Positions 26,013 to 33,670 of a stretch of 64,000 nucleotides of DNA are shown here, one piece after another. Every line of letters begins with the position of its first letter. The stretch's first letter is position 1. A program made the translations under genes and the position numbers. Source of the stretch: Planctomycetota bacterium. Its GTDB lineage: Bacteria > Planctomycetota > Planctomycetia > Gemmatales > Gemmataceae. Below the pieces are notes generated by a model. That model was not told the origin of the DNA. It ran no database searches and was given only the letters and a program-made list of their open reading frames with translations. The stretch spans positions 1 through 64,000 of the forward strand of contig JACPPF010000149.1 in assembly GCA_016191165.1 (NCBI GenBank), given 5' to 3'.

Positions 26013-28775
26013 ATGCGCCACCTCATCTTCATCGCAATTTGCGCTGCGTGCCTTCCTTCCTTATCGATGGCACAAACGGTTGGCCTGAAAGTGCCGCCCG
26101 GATTCGAGGTCGTCGAATTCGCCAACGAGAAACTCGCCAATGATATCCATTGCATGACCATTGATCCGAAGGGCCGCGTCGTCGTCAGCGGGCGCGGGTA
26201 CCTCCGCATCCTCGTCGATGACAACGGCGACGGCAAGGCCGACCGCGCCATCGCTCTGGGCCATGCGCCCAAAGACGGCGCGATGGGCCTGCTCTGGGAA
26301 GGCGATTCGCTCTTCGTCACCGGCGACGGCGGCCTGCGGCGCTTGACCATCAAGAACGACAAGACCGTCGGCCCCTCCCAATTGATCCGCGCCATGAAGA
26401 CTGGCGGCGAACACACGTCTCATGCGATTCGCCGCGGACCCGACGGCTGGCTGTACGTCCTGGGCGGCAACACCGCCGGCATCGACAAATCCTACGCCGA
26501 CCTGCCCACCTCACCAATCAAGGCCCCCATCGCCGGCTGCGTCCTGCGCTTCTCCCCTCTCCGCGTAGGTCAGGCTTTCCAGCCTGACGGTCAGGCTGGA
26601 AAGCCTGACCTACGAAAAGAGGCGTACGCCTGCGAAATCGTCGCCCACGGCTTTCGCAATCCCTACGGCATGGACTTCAATCTTGAGGGCGACCTCTTCA
26701 CCTACGATTCCGACAACGAGCGCTGTGTCAGTCTGCCGTGGTATGAGCCGACGCGCTTTTATCACGTGATCGAGGGCCGACATTACGGCTGGCTCAACCC
26801 GCAGCGTGCGGCGTTCTGGCGCCGGCCTCCCTACTTCTGCGATGTCGTCGCGCCGATTGCGACGCTGGGCCGCGGGTCGCCGACGGGCGTCGCCTGCTAT
26901 CGGCACAATCAGTTCCCGGCCGAATATCAGGGTGGCTTCTTCCTGTGCGACTGGACCTTCGGCAAGGTTCACTTCGCATCCCTCAAACGCAAAGGCGCCA
27001 GCTATGCGGCGACGACGCGCGTCTTCCTCGAAGCACAAGGCGAAAACGGCTTCGCGCCGACTGCCTGCGCCGTCGATGACAAGACGGGCGACCTGTACGT
27101 CAGCATCGGCGGCCGCGGCACGCGTGGGGCGGTGTATCGCGTACGCCATCCGCAGCGGTTCAAGGAGATGCGGGGGAAGCTGGAGCCGCTGAAGATGGCC
27201 GCACGCTTCCATCGCGTGCCCACCAAGTTCGTCGGCAGCACGGCAGTCACGGTTGAGCACGTCCTGCGCCTTCTAGGCGGCAAGAAAGACCCCGCAGAGC
27301 GCTTGAACAATGTTCGGTATTTGCAGAATGTGCTCGGCGACATTGGATCGCGAAAATCGATTGGCACGATATGGGAAGGATATACGCCGCGCCAGGAGAT
27401 ATCCGCGCGCGATGGGTCAACGAAGCCGTTGACGGCGATTTTTCCGAGCAAAGATGGCAACCTCGACCGTGAACTCGCGCGCACCCTCGCCATGCTCAGC
27501 TACGCCGACGCCGATGTCCGTTCGCGCGTCCTCGCCAAGTGCGACGCCAAATCCAGCCCCGTCGATGACATCCACTACCTCGCTTGCTACGCGCGCCTGG
27601 GCGGAAAGCGCGATGCCACGGAGGCGAAGCTCGTCGCGGCGGCGTTGCTTGATCTCGATGCAAAAATTGCCGCGCGCACGCTCAAACGCGATTCCAACTG
27701 GGCGCTGCGGGTGCGCGAGTTGTACATCGGGCTGGCCGAGAAGGACGCAACGCTTCATCAAGCGATGATTGAACATCCCGCCTTTGGCCGGGCGGATCAT
27801 GCGCTGTTCGCGAATGTTGACGGCTTCCCGAAGGGGAAGGCGGCGCGCATCTTCTTGCAGCGCTGGCAGCGCGATAAGGACTATGCGCTCAACGGCAATA
27901 TCGTCCAGCTTTTCGCGGCGCTGCCGGCTGACGACTTGCTGCCGACGATTCGCCGGCGCTGGGCAGCGACCGGGCAGGAGGCGGCGCTGTTGCCGCTGTT
28001 GGCGAAGAAGCCGATCGCGGCGGATCGCAAGCGCTTTGTTGATGGCCTGAACTCGCCGCAGGCGGGCGTATGGATTGCATGTTTGGATGGACTCGACAGG
28101 CTCAATGCGAAGAGCGATGCCGATGAGACGTTCGCACTGGTTCGAGCGCTCCACCGCTTGCAGAGCGACAAGCGTAAACTCGCCCCTTACGGGGCACGGC
28201 TCGCCGGGCGTCTGGAGAAAAACACGCAGCAAAAATTTGGGACCGACAGCAAGCGCTGGATCGCCTGGCTCGAAAAAACCCACCCCGAATTCGGTAAGCG
28301 GCTCGCCAATCCCGATGGCGTCGATGTGGCCAAGTGGAACGCCCGGCTCGCGAAACTCGACTGGAACGTCGGCGACGCCGAGCGCGGCCGGGCGGTCTAC
28401 GCGAAGGCGGGCTGCGTGCAGTGCCATTCCGGTTCGCAGGCGCTGGGGCCGGACCTGGTCGGCGTGACCAAAAGATTCTCGCGCGCGGATCTCTTCACCG
28501 CGATCTTGCAGCCTTCCAAGGATGTACCGGCGCGTTACCAGACCACCGTGGTGGAGACGAAGGCGGGCAAAACGCATCAAGGCATCGTCATTTACGACGC
28601 GGTCGATAGTTTGATCCTGCAAACCGGCGCCTCGTTGACGGTGCGGCTGGACGGGGCGGACGTGGGCAGCCGGTATCGGTCGAGCCAATCGCTGATGCCG
28701 GCGGGACTACTCGATCCGCTGAACGATCGCGAGATCGTGGATTTGTCCTTCTATTTGCGCAGCCTTGGCGATTAA
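26013..28775 (+). CDS. Secreted membrane-bound dehydrogenase-type propeller with C-terminal cytochrome c
   Basis: A 920-residue exported protein. Signal peptide MRHLIFIAICAACLPSLSMA; a PQQ-dehydrogenase-like beta-propeller of the planctomycete 'membrane-bound dehydrogenase' group (about 25-400, with GFRNPYGMDFN and CDWTFGKVH); a helical middle region without clear identity; and a C-terminal c-type heme domain with CVQCH at 801-805. It probably oxidises a sugar or alcohol and passes electrons to its own heme, but the substrate is unknown. The propeller contains an in-frame 49-bp palindrome (26565-26613) encoding VGQAFQPDGQAGKPDL, likely a surface-loop insertion. Confidence 0.88.
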   Translation: MRHLIFIAICAACLPSLSMAQTVGLKVPPGFEVVEFANEKLANDIHCMTIDPKGRVVVSGRGYLRILVDDNGDGKADRAIALGHAPKDGAMGLLWEGDSLFVTGDGGLRRLTIKNDKTVGPSQLIRAMKTGGEHTSHAIRRGPDGWLYVLGGNTAGIDKSYADLPTSPIKAPIAGCVLRFSPLRVGQAFQPDGQAGKPDLRKEAYACEIVAHGFRNPYGMDFNLEGDLFTYDSDNERCVSLPWYEPTRFYHVIEGRHYGWLNPQRAAFWRRPPYFCDVVAPIATLGRGSPTGVACYRHNQFPAEYQGGFFLCDWTFGKVHFASLKRKGASYAATTRVFLEAQGENGFAPTACAVDDKTGDLYVSIGGRGTRGAVYRVRHPQRFKEMRGKLEPLKMAARFHRVPTKFVGSTAVTVEHVLRLLGGKKDPAERLNNVRYLQNVLGDIGSRKSIGTIWEGYTPRQEISARDGSTKPLTAIFPSKDGNLDRELARTLAMLSYADADVRSRVLAKCDAKSSPVDDIHYLACYARLGGKRDATEAKLVAAALLDLDAKIAARTLKRDSNWALRVRELYIGLAEKDATLHQAMIEHPAFGRADHALFANVDGFPKGKAARIFLQRWQRDKDYALNGNIVQLFAALPADDLLPTIRRRWAATGQEAALLPLLAKKPIAADRKRFVDGLNSPQAGVWIACLDGLDRLNAKSDADETFALVRALHRLQSDKRKLAPYGARLAGRLEKNTQQKFGTDSKRWIAWLEKTHPEFGKRLANPDGVDVAKWNARLAKLDWNVGDAERGRAVYAKAGCVQCHSGSQALGPDLVGVTKRFSRADLFTAILQPSKDVPARYQTTVVETKAGKTHQGIVIYDAVDSLILQTGASLTVRLDGADVGSRYRSSQSLMPAGLLDPLNDREIVDLSFYLRSLGD
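26565..26613. repeat. Palindromic repeat inserted in frame in a propeller gene
   Basis: A near-perfect 49-bp inverted repeat of the same family as 16742-16803 and 54318-54366. Here it is read through as protein between VLRFSPLR and RKEAYACEIV without breaking the frame. Confidence 0.9.
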
Positions 28776-28786
28776 GCCGCCGTCAA

Positions 28787-28918
28787 GTTCTCGCAAAGGC
28801 GCAAAGGACGCAAAGGAATTCAAGAGAGGGAATCACCTGAAATTGTTCCTTCACTGTTTGGGCTCCTCATTCTCGTGTTTTTTGCCTTTCTTTGCGTCCT
28901 TTGCGCCTTTGCGAGAAG
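28787..28918. repeat. Inverted repeat of the TCGCAAAGGCGCAAAGG family, second copy
   Basis: Left arm from 28787 and right arm ending at 28918, same family and orientation as 25864-25994. It lies between the propeller/cytochrome gene and the arsM-like gene. Confidence 0.9.
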
Positions 28919-29012
28919 CGAAGATTCGTCGTCGGCTGTCCCAAATTGTTGTCCGCATCGTGCGAAAAAGTTGAGAGGTAAGAATTCAAGCCGCAAGCGG
29001 CTTCGAGGAGCT

Positions 29013-29981
29013 ATGTCCAACTATCTGCAAACCGTGGAAGACGTTTATGAACAGGCCGCCAACGCGCCGGATGCGAACCTGTGCTGCACCCAGTCGCCCG
29101 TCTGGAACCTACCCGATCTGCGCGTGCCGCCCATCATGCTGCAAATGAATTACGGCTGCGGCTCGACCGTCAACCCGCGCGACCTGCGGCCGGAGGATAC
29201 GATCCTCTATGTCGGTGTGGGCGGCGGACTCGAAGCGCTGCAATTCGCGTATTTCACGCGCCGGCCGGGCGGGGTCATCGCGGTCGATCCGGTCGCGGCC
29301 ATGCGTGGGAAGGCCCAGGCGAACTTCATCGAGGCGGCCCGGCTCAATCCGTGGTTCCGCCCCGAGTTCGTGCGCGTGCTGGATGGCAACGCGCTCAAGC
29401 TGCCCGTTGAATCCAATAGCGTCAGCGTTGCGGCGCAGAACTGTTTGTTCAACGTCTTCAAGGAAAACGAACTGGAACAGGCGCTGGCGGAAGTGATGCG
29501 CGTGTTGCGCATCGGCGGGTTTTTCACGACGTCGGATCCGATCACGCCGACTGCCCTGCCCGAGGCCTTCCGCGCCGACGAGATCGCGCGTGCCCGGTGC
29601 CTGTCGGGTTGCCAAACCTTCGATGACTATGTGGCGACGCTCGTCAACGCCGGGTTCGGCCGAGTGGATGTTCGCGCCCGCATTCCGTACCGGCTGGTGA
29701 CGCCTGGGGAGTATCCGAACCTCACGCAGGCGGTGCTCCTGGAAAGCGTCGAGGTGGTCGCCTACAAGGTCCCCGACGGATTGGACGGGCCCGCGATTTT
29801 CACGGGGCGTCATGCCATTTATGGCGGCGCCGCGGCGACGCACGCGGACGACTCGGGACTGGCGCTGCCGCGCGGCATTCCGGTCGCCGTCTCCGATGCC
29901 GCGGCGGCGCGGCTCGCCCGCCATGCCGACATCGTGGTGACGCCTTCCACTTTCCACGCGCGCGGCGCGGGCTGTTGCTAA
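29013..29981 (+). CDS. arsM: Arsenosugar-type arsenite methyltransferase ArsM
   Basis: A 322-residue SAM-dependent methyltransferase resembling the ArsM of arsenosugar biosynthesis. Paired cysteines LCCT (24-25), MNYGCGSTVNPRDL (Cys49), the SAM-binding LYVGVGGGLEALQFAY, AAQNCLFNVFK, and a C-terminal GAGCC tail are all characteristic; the cysteines bind trivalent arsenic. It should methylate arsenite. In known clusters a radical SAM gene (arsS) follows; here the next gene is an MFS transporter and no arsS or arsR is visible. The start at 29013 follows a GAGGAG. Confidence 0.85.
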   Translation: MSNYLQTVEDVYEQAANAPDANLCCTQSPVWNLPDLRVPPIMLQMNYGCGSTVNPRDLRPEDTILYVGVGGGLEALQFAYFTRRPGGVIAVDPVAAMRGKAQANFIEAARLNPWFRPEFVRVLDGNALKLPVESNSVSVAAQNCLFNVFKENELEQALAEVMRVLRIGGFFTTSDPITPTALPEAFRADEIARARCLSGCQTFDDYVATLVNAGFGRVDVRARIPYRLVTPGEYPNLTQAVLLESVEVVAYKVPDGLDGPAIFTGRHAIYGGAAATHADDSGLALPRGIPVAVSDAAAARLARHADIVVTPSTFHARGAGCC

Positions 29982-29988
29982 CTTTCAC

Positions 29989-30156
29989 CTCGTTCCCAAG
30001 CTCCGCTTGGGAACGCACGTGGGGAAGCTCCGCTTCCCCACCTGGACCTAACCTGGGAAATGGAAGCAGCGCCTCCTGGCTAGCGTTCCCGAGCAGAGCG
30101 TGGGAACGGGGGAAAACTGGCTTGCGTTCCCAAGCAGCGCCTGGGAACGAGAGGGA
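29989..30156. repeat. Cluster of GTTCCCAAGC-type palindromes
   Basis: Several hairpins in tandem: CGTTCCCAAGCTCCGCTTGGGAACG at 29993-30016, a GTGGGGAAGC hairpin next, and GCGTTCCC...GGGAACG units around 30082-30150. The last unit ends in GAGAGGGA, which is placed as the ribosome binding site for the MFS gene starting at 30157. Confidence 0.8.
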
Positions 30157-31395
30157 ATGATGCGCTACATCGTCTTGATGTTCCTGTGCCTGATCGCCGT
30201 CATTTCCTACATCCAGCGCACCGGCATCAACACCATCAAGCAGGAAATCTGCGACCATGTCGGCATCAATACGGAAGAGTTCGGCGCGCTCGGCACGGCC
30301 TGGCTGATCGGCTACGCGCTGATGCAGGTTCCCGCCGGCTGGCTCGCGGATCGCTTTGGTGGTCGGAATGTGCTGGCCGGCCTGGCGATCGTCTGGTCGC
30401 TGCTTACCGCCGGGCTGGGGCTGTGTTCGACCTTCGAGGCCCTGCTCGTGTTGTGGTTCACGATGGGGATGGCCCAGGCGGGCGTCTTCCCCTGTGCGGC
30501 CAAGTCGATCGGCGCGTGGATGCCCGAAACCGAAAAAGCAATGGCGTCGGGCCTGCTCGGCAGCGCGACGATGCTCGGGTTGGCCGCCGCGGCCTTTCTC
30601 ACCGCTCTCCTCGTATTCCGTTTGGGTCTGGCCTGGCCCATGGCCTTCGTCCTGTTCGGCGCGCTGGGCGTACTCTGGAGCGTCGGCTACCTCACGCTGA
30701 TTCCCGAACGGCATGCCGCGCGCACCGCCCCCACCGCGATGACGCGCGCCGACTGGCAACACATGGCAACGAGCGCGCCCCTCTGGCTCCTGTGCGGGCA
30801 GCAGTTCTTTCGCGCAGGCGCCATGATCTTTTTCATCAACTGGTTCCCCGCTTTTCTCAGGGAAGCCCGCGGCATCGATCCGTATGACGCCGGCGTCTAC
30901 GCCAGTTCCATCGGCATCGCGGCCATGACCGGCGGCATCCTCGGCGGGTTCTTCTCCGATTGGCTCTTTCGCCAGACAGGCAACCGCCGCCTGAGCCGGC
31001 AGGGCATGGCGTTCTTCGGGATGACGACCGCCGGCGCGTTTGTCCTCGCCACCCATTTCATCGACAACAACCTGACCGCGGTGATCGTCTTCGCGGTCGG
31101 CGCCTTCATCGCCTCCTTCGGCGGCGTGAGCGGTTACACCGTCGCCATCGAATTCGGCGGCACGCGCATCGGCATCGTATTCAGCATGATGAACATGGCC
31201 GGCAACTTCGGCGGCGCCATCGTCAACTACCTCGCCGGCGCGCTGAAACAGCGCACGGAAAGCTGGGACTCCGCCCTGTTCCTGGTCGCGGTGGTTTTCG
31301 GAGTCGATGCCGTCTGCTGGGCGCTGCTCAATCCGCGCCGGCCGTTGTTTGAGCATTTTTCGTTTAGCCGCGACCCTCTGGGGAGCGCGGAGTAA
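30157..31395 (+). CDS. MFS transporter (ACS/phthalate-permease-like)
   Basis: A 412-residue integral membrane protein with about 12 hydrophobic segments. The MFS loop 2-3 motif appears as GWLADRFGGRNVLAG. Overall it resembles the anion:cation symporter group (hexuronate, glucarate and related acids). Substrate unknown; its position 175 bp after arsM raises the possibility of organoarsenical export, which is only inference. The start at 30157 has GAGGGA upstream, provided by a repeat. The last residues FSRDPLGSAE are encoded by another repeat (31362-31428). Confidence 0.87.
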   Translation: MMRYIVLMFLCLIAVISYIQRTGINTIKQEICDHVGINTEEFGALGTAWLIGYALMQVPAGWLADRFGGRNVLAGLAIVWSLLTAGLGLCSTFEALLVLWFTMGMAQAGVFPCAAKSIGAWMPETEKAMASGLLGSATMLGLAAAAFLTALLVFRLGLAWPMAFVLFGALGVLWSVGYLTLIPERHAARTAPTAMTRADWQHMATSAPLWLLCGQQFFRAGAMIFFINWFPAFLREARGIDPYDAGVYASSIGIAAMTGGILGGFFSDWLFRQTGNRRLSRQGMAFFGMTTAGAFVLATHFIDNNLTAVIVFAVGAFIASFGGVSGYTVAIEFGGTRIGIVFSMMNMAGNFGGAIVNYLAGALKQRTESWDSALFLVAVVFGVDAVCWALLNPRRPLFEHFSFSRDPLGSAE

Positions 31396-31428
31396 GCGCC
31401 CTCGCTCCCCAAAGGGTCGCGGCTAAAC
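31362..31428. repeat. Palindrome of the GTTTAGCCGCGACCC family
   Basis: The left arm at 31362-31385 and right arm at 31403-31428 are inverted copies (GTTTAGCCGCGACCCTCTGG against CCAAAGGGTCGCGGCTAAAC). It supplies the last codons and the stop of the MFS gene. A related palindrome is at 57112-57172. Confidence 0.85.
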
Positions 31429-31442
31429 AAGAAAGGGAACCC

Positions 31443-32882
31443 ATGAACCACGTTGACACTCCGCAAACTCGCTGTCAAGTCGGCGTCGCGCGCGGCGACA
31501 TCACGCCGCCGGTTGGCATCTACCATCGCATGTGGGGCGCCGCCTCGCACGAGCGCGCCACCGGCGTGCATCGGCCCCTTCTAGCGACCGCCTTCTGGCT
31601 CGAACCGTGGCTGCGCGATCCCGAGCAGGCATGTTTGCTGATCGCGCTCGATCATTGCGTCATCGACAGCGCCGAGATGACACGGTTTCGGCAAGCCGCC
31701 GGCTACGCCGCCTCGATTGCCCCGGATCGGGTTCACATCGCGCTCTCGCATACGCACGGGTCGGGGTGGATGTCGCGCTCGCGGGCCCATTTTCCCGGCG
31801 GCGAGTTGATCGCGCCCTATTTCGGCGACGTCGTCGCCACGCTCGGCCATCTTGCCCAGCAGGCCAAGAAGGCCGCCCAGCCCGCCACCATCGTCTATGG
31901 TCAGGGGCGTTGCAATCTGGCCGGCCACCGCGATTATTTTGATGAAAACAATCGCCAGTTCGTGTGCGGTTTCAATCCCGCGGGCTCGGCGGACGACACG
32001 GTTCTCGTTGGCCGAATCACAAACGATACGGGGGCATGCCTGGGCACGCTCGTCAACTACGCCTGCCATCCGACAACGCTGGCGTGGGACAATACCGCGA
32101 TCAGCCCCGACTATGTCGGCGTCATGCGCGAGGTGATCGAGGAAGCAACCGGAGCGCCGTGTCTGTTTCTGCAAGGCGCCTCCGGCGATCTCGGCCCGCG
32201 CGAAGGCTTCGTCGGCGATCACGCCATCGCCGACCGCAACGGCAGACAGCTCGGCTACGCCGCCCTGAGCGCGCTGACCGCCCTGCCGCCCGCGGGGACG
32301 CGCTTTGTCTACGCGGGGCCGGTCGTCTCCGGGACGACCATCGGAACGTGGAAGCATCAATCGCTCGATTTCGGCACGCTCAAACGTCAGGAAAACTGGG
32401 ACGCCCGCCATCGGCTGGTCGAATTGCCGTATCGACACAATCTGGAGACCCTCGAAGAAACGAAGGCCGCCCACGCTCACTGGCAGAAGGAGGAAGAGAA
32501 AGCCCGCGCCGCCGGGGACGCGCCGAAGGCGCGCGATTGCCGGGCGATGGTCGAGCAGAAAAACCGCCAGATCACGCGCTTAAGCGCCTTGCCGGAGGGC
32601 AAGGTTTTTCCCTATGGCGTCAACGTACTACGCCTGGGCGATGCCCTGTGGGTGCTGGTTCCCGGCGAGCTATACCAGGCGTTCCAGATGACGCTGCGCT
32701 ACCGCTTTCCGATGATGCCGATCATCGTCGCGACTTTGACCGGCGATTGGCAGCCGGGATATCTGCCCGCGGCATGGGCGTATGGATACGGCATCTATCA
32801 AGACACCATCGCCTGCGTCGGCCCCGGAGCGCTGGAAGTGGTGATCGAGGCGGTGGCGCGGGAGATTCAGGGTTTCAGTTAA
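31443..32882 (+). CDS. Neutral/alkaline ceramidase-like protein
   Basis: A 479-residue protein similar to the N-terminal domain of neutral/alkaline non-lysosomal ceramidase. It opens with VGVARGDITPPVG, carries SHTHGSGWM and NYACHPTTL (zinc-binding His candidates) and LFLQGASGDLGPR around the ceramidase nucleophile region. No signal peptide is visible, so it may be cytoplasmic. In planctomycetes such genes are common and substrates unproven. An AGGGA precedes the ATG. Only 47 bp from the MFS gene; possibly co-transcribed. Confidence 0.82.
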   Translation: MNHVDTPQTRCQVGVARGDITPPVGIYHRMWGAASHERATGVHRPLLATAFWLEPWLRDPEQACLLIALDHCVIDSAEMTRFRQAAGYAASIAPDRVHIALSHTHGSGWMSRSRAHFPGGELIAPYFGDVVATLGHLAQQAKKAAQPATIVYGQGRCNLAGHRDYFDENNRQFVCGFNPAGSADDTVLVGRITNDTGACLGTLVNYACHPTTLAWDNTAISPDYVGVMREVIEEATGAPCLFLQGASGDLGPREGFVGDHAIADRNGRQLGYAALSALTALPPAGTRFVYAGPVVSGTTIGTWKHQSLDFGTLKRQENWDARHRLVELPYRHNLETLEETKAAHAHWQKEEEKARAAGDAPKARDCRAMVEQKNRQITRLSALPEGKVFPYGVNVLRLGDALWVLVPGELYQAFQMTLRYRFPMMPIIVATLTGDWQPGYLPAAWAYGYGIYQDTIACVGPGALEVVIEAVAREIQGFS

Positions 32883-32891
32883 GCACTACCG

Positions 32892-32991
32892 AGCGGCGGG
32901 CGTAAGCCCGCCGTGAATTGGCGTTTTTTTTTTAACGTACGCGACGTTCACAACGTACACAACGTTCACGGCGGGCTTACGCCCGCCGCTC
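32892..32991. repeat. REP doublet (REPIN) upstream of the RAYT gene
   Basis: Two 27-bp arms in inverted orientation, 32892-32918 and 32965-32991, each a GAGCGGCGGGCG hairpin ending in GTGAA, separated by 46 bp rich in T and ACGT steps. The same arms flank the other end of the transposase gene. Confidence 0.92.
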
Positions 32992-33010
32992 AGATCAGAA
33001 GGTTTTGATC

Positions 33011-33658
33011 ATGGATACCCTCACCTGGTTGATTACCTCGACGACCTACGGCACGTGGCTGCCAGGGGATGCACGCGGTTTTGTTGGGCGGGTTTGGGAT
33101 GCACGACCGGACGATCCGGCGACGGAATCGCTTCGAGTGAAACATAACGTTATCGATACGCCCTACGACCGCGACATCCCTGGCCTTCACGAAAAATCGC
33201 GCGCACTCATGAAAGGCAATCCCGTTTTCTTGAGCGTCGAGCAAGCCGACGTTGTGTTGACCCAGTTCCAGGAAACGGCCGCTCATCGTGGCTGGAAGCT
33301 TCACGCCGGGTCGGCAATGGCCAACCACTTTCACCTGGTAGTGACGGCGCCAGCGGAGGTCTTGACAGACGAAATACTCCGAGACTTCAAGAGCTATGCG
33401 TCTCGAGCGCTGAACAAGCGCTGCAGCAAGCCCAGCAGTGGAACGTGGTGGACTGCGTCGGGTTCGCGTCGCCGCTTGCCGGATTCGCACGCCGTTGTTG
33501 CCGCGATTCGCTACGTGCTGGAGCAGTATAGGCCACTCGCGCGGTGGCTGAACCCCGAGCATGGCGCCATCGAAGCATTCCTGAGCGGCGGGCGTCAGCC
33601 CGCCGTGAATGATAATGATGATGATGATGACGACGACGCTGACAACACGGCGGGCTAA
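33011..33658 (+). CDS. REP-associated tyrosine transposase (RAYT, Y1_Tnp/IS200-like)
   Basis: A 215-residue HUH-type single-domain transposase. NHFHLVV gives the HUH histidines, and FKSYASRALN holds the candidate catalytic tyrosine; TTYGTWLPGDARGF near the N-terminus is typical for this subgroup. The ATG at 33011 is used. It is bracketed by REP doublets at 32892-32991 and 33583-33670, the classic RAYT/REPIN layout, and probably mobilises or maintains those repeats in trans. The C-terminus (LSGGRQPAVN followed by an Asp run and DNTAG) is encoded by the downstream doublet, including a GAT microsatellite. Confidence 0.9.
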   Translation: MDTLTWLITSTTYGTWLPGDARGFVGRVWDARPDDPATESLRVKHNVIDTPYDRDIPGLHEKSRALMKGNPVFLSVEQADVVLTQFQETAAHRGWKLHAGSAMANHFHLVVTAPAEVLTDEILRDFKSYASRALNKRCSKPSSGTWWTASGSRRRLPDSHAVVAAIRYVLEQYRPLARWLNPEHGAIEAFLSGGRQPAVNDNDDDDDDDADNTAG

Positions 33659-33670
33659 CGCCCGCCGCTC
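33583..33670. repeat. REP doublet overlapping the ends of two convergent genes
   Basis: Arms at 33583-33609 and about 33645-33670, separated by a GAT/GAC microsatellite. It encodes the last 25 residues of the transposase and supplies its TAA stop. On the other strand it supplies the final SGGR and stop of the cytochrome gene. Confidence 0.9.

Noticed and set aside
33609-33645. GAT/GAC microsatellite as a CRISPR-like or regulatory array
   Set aside because: It is a simple trinucleotide run between two REP arms, with no spacer structure.
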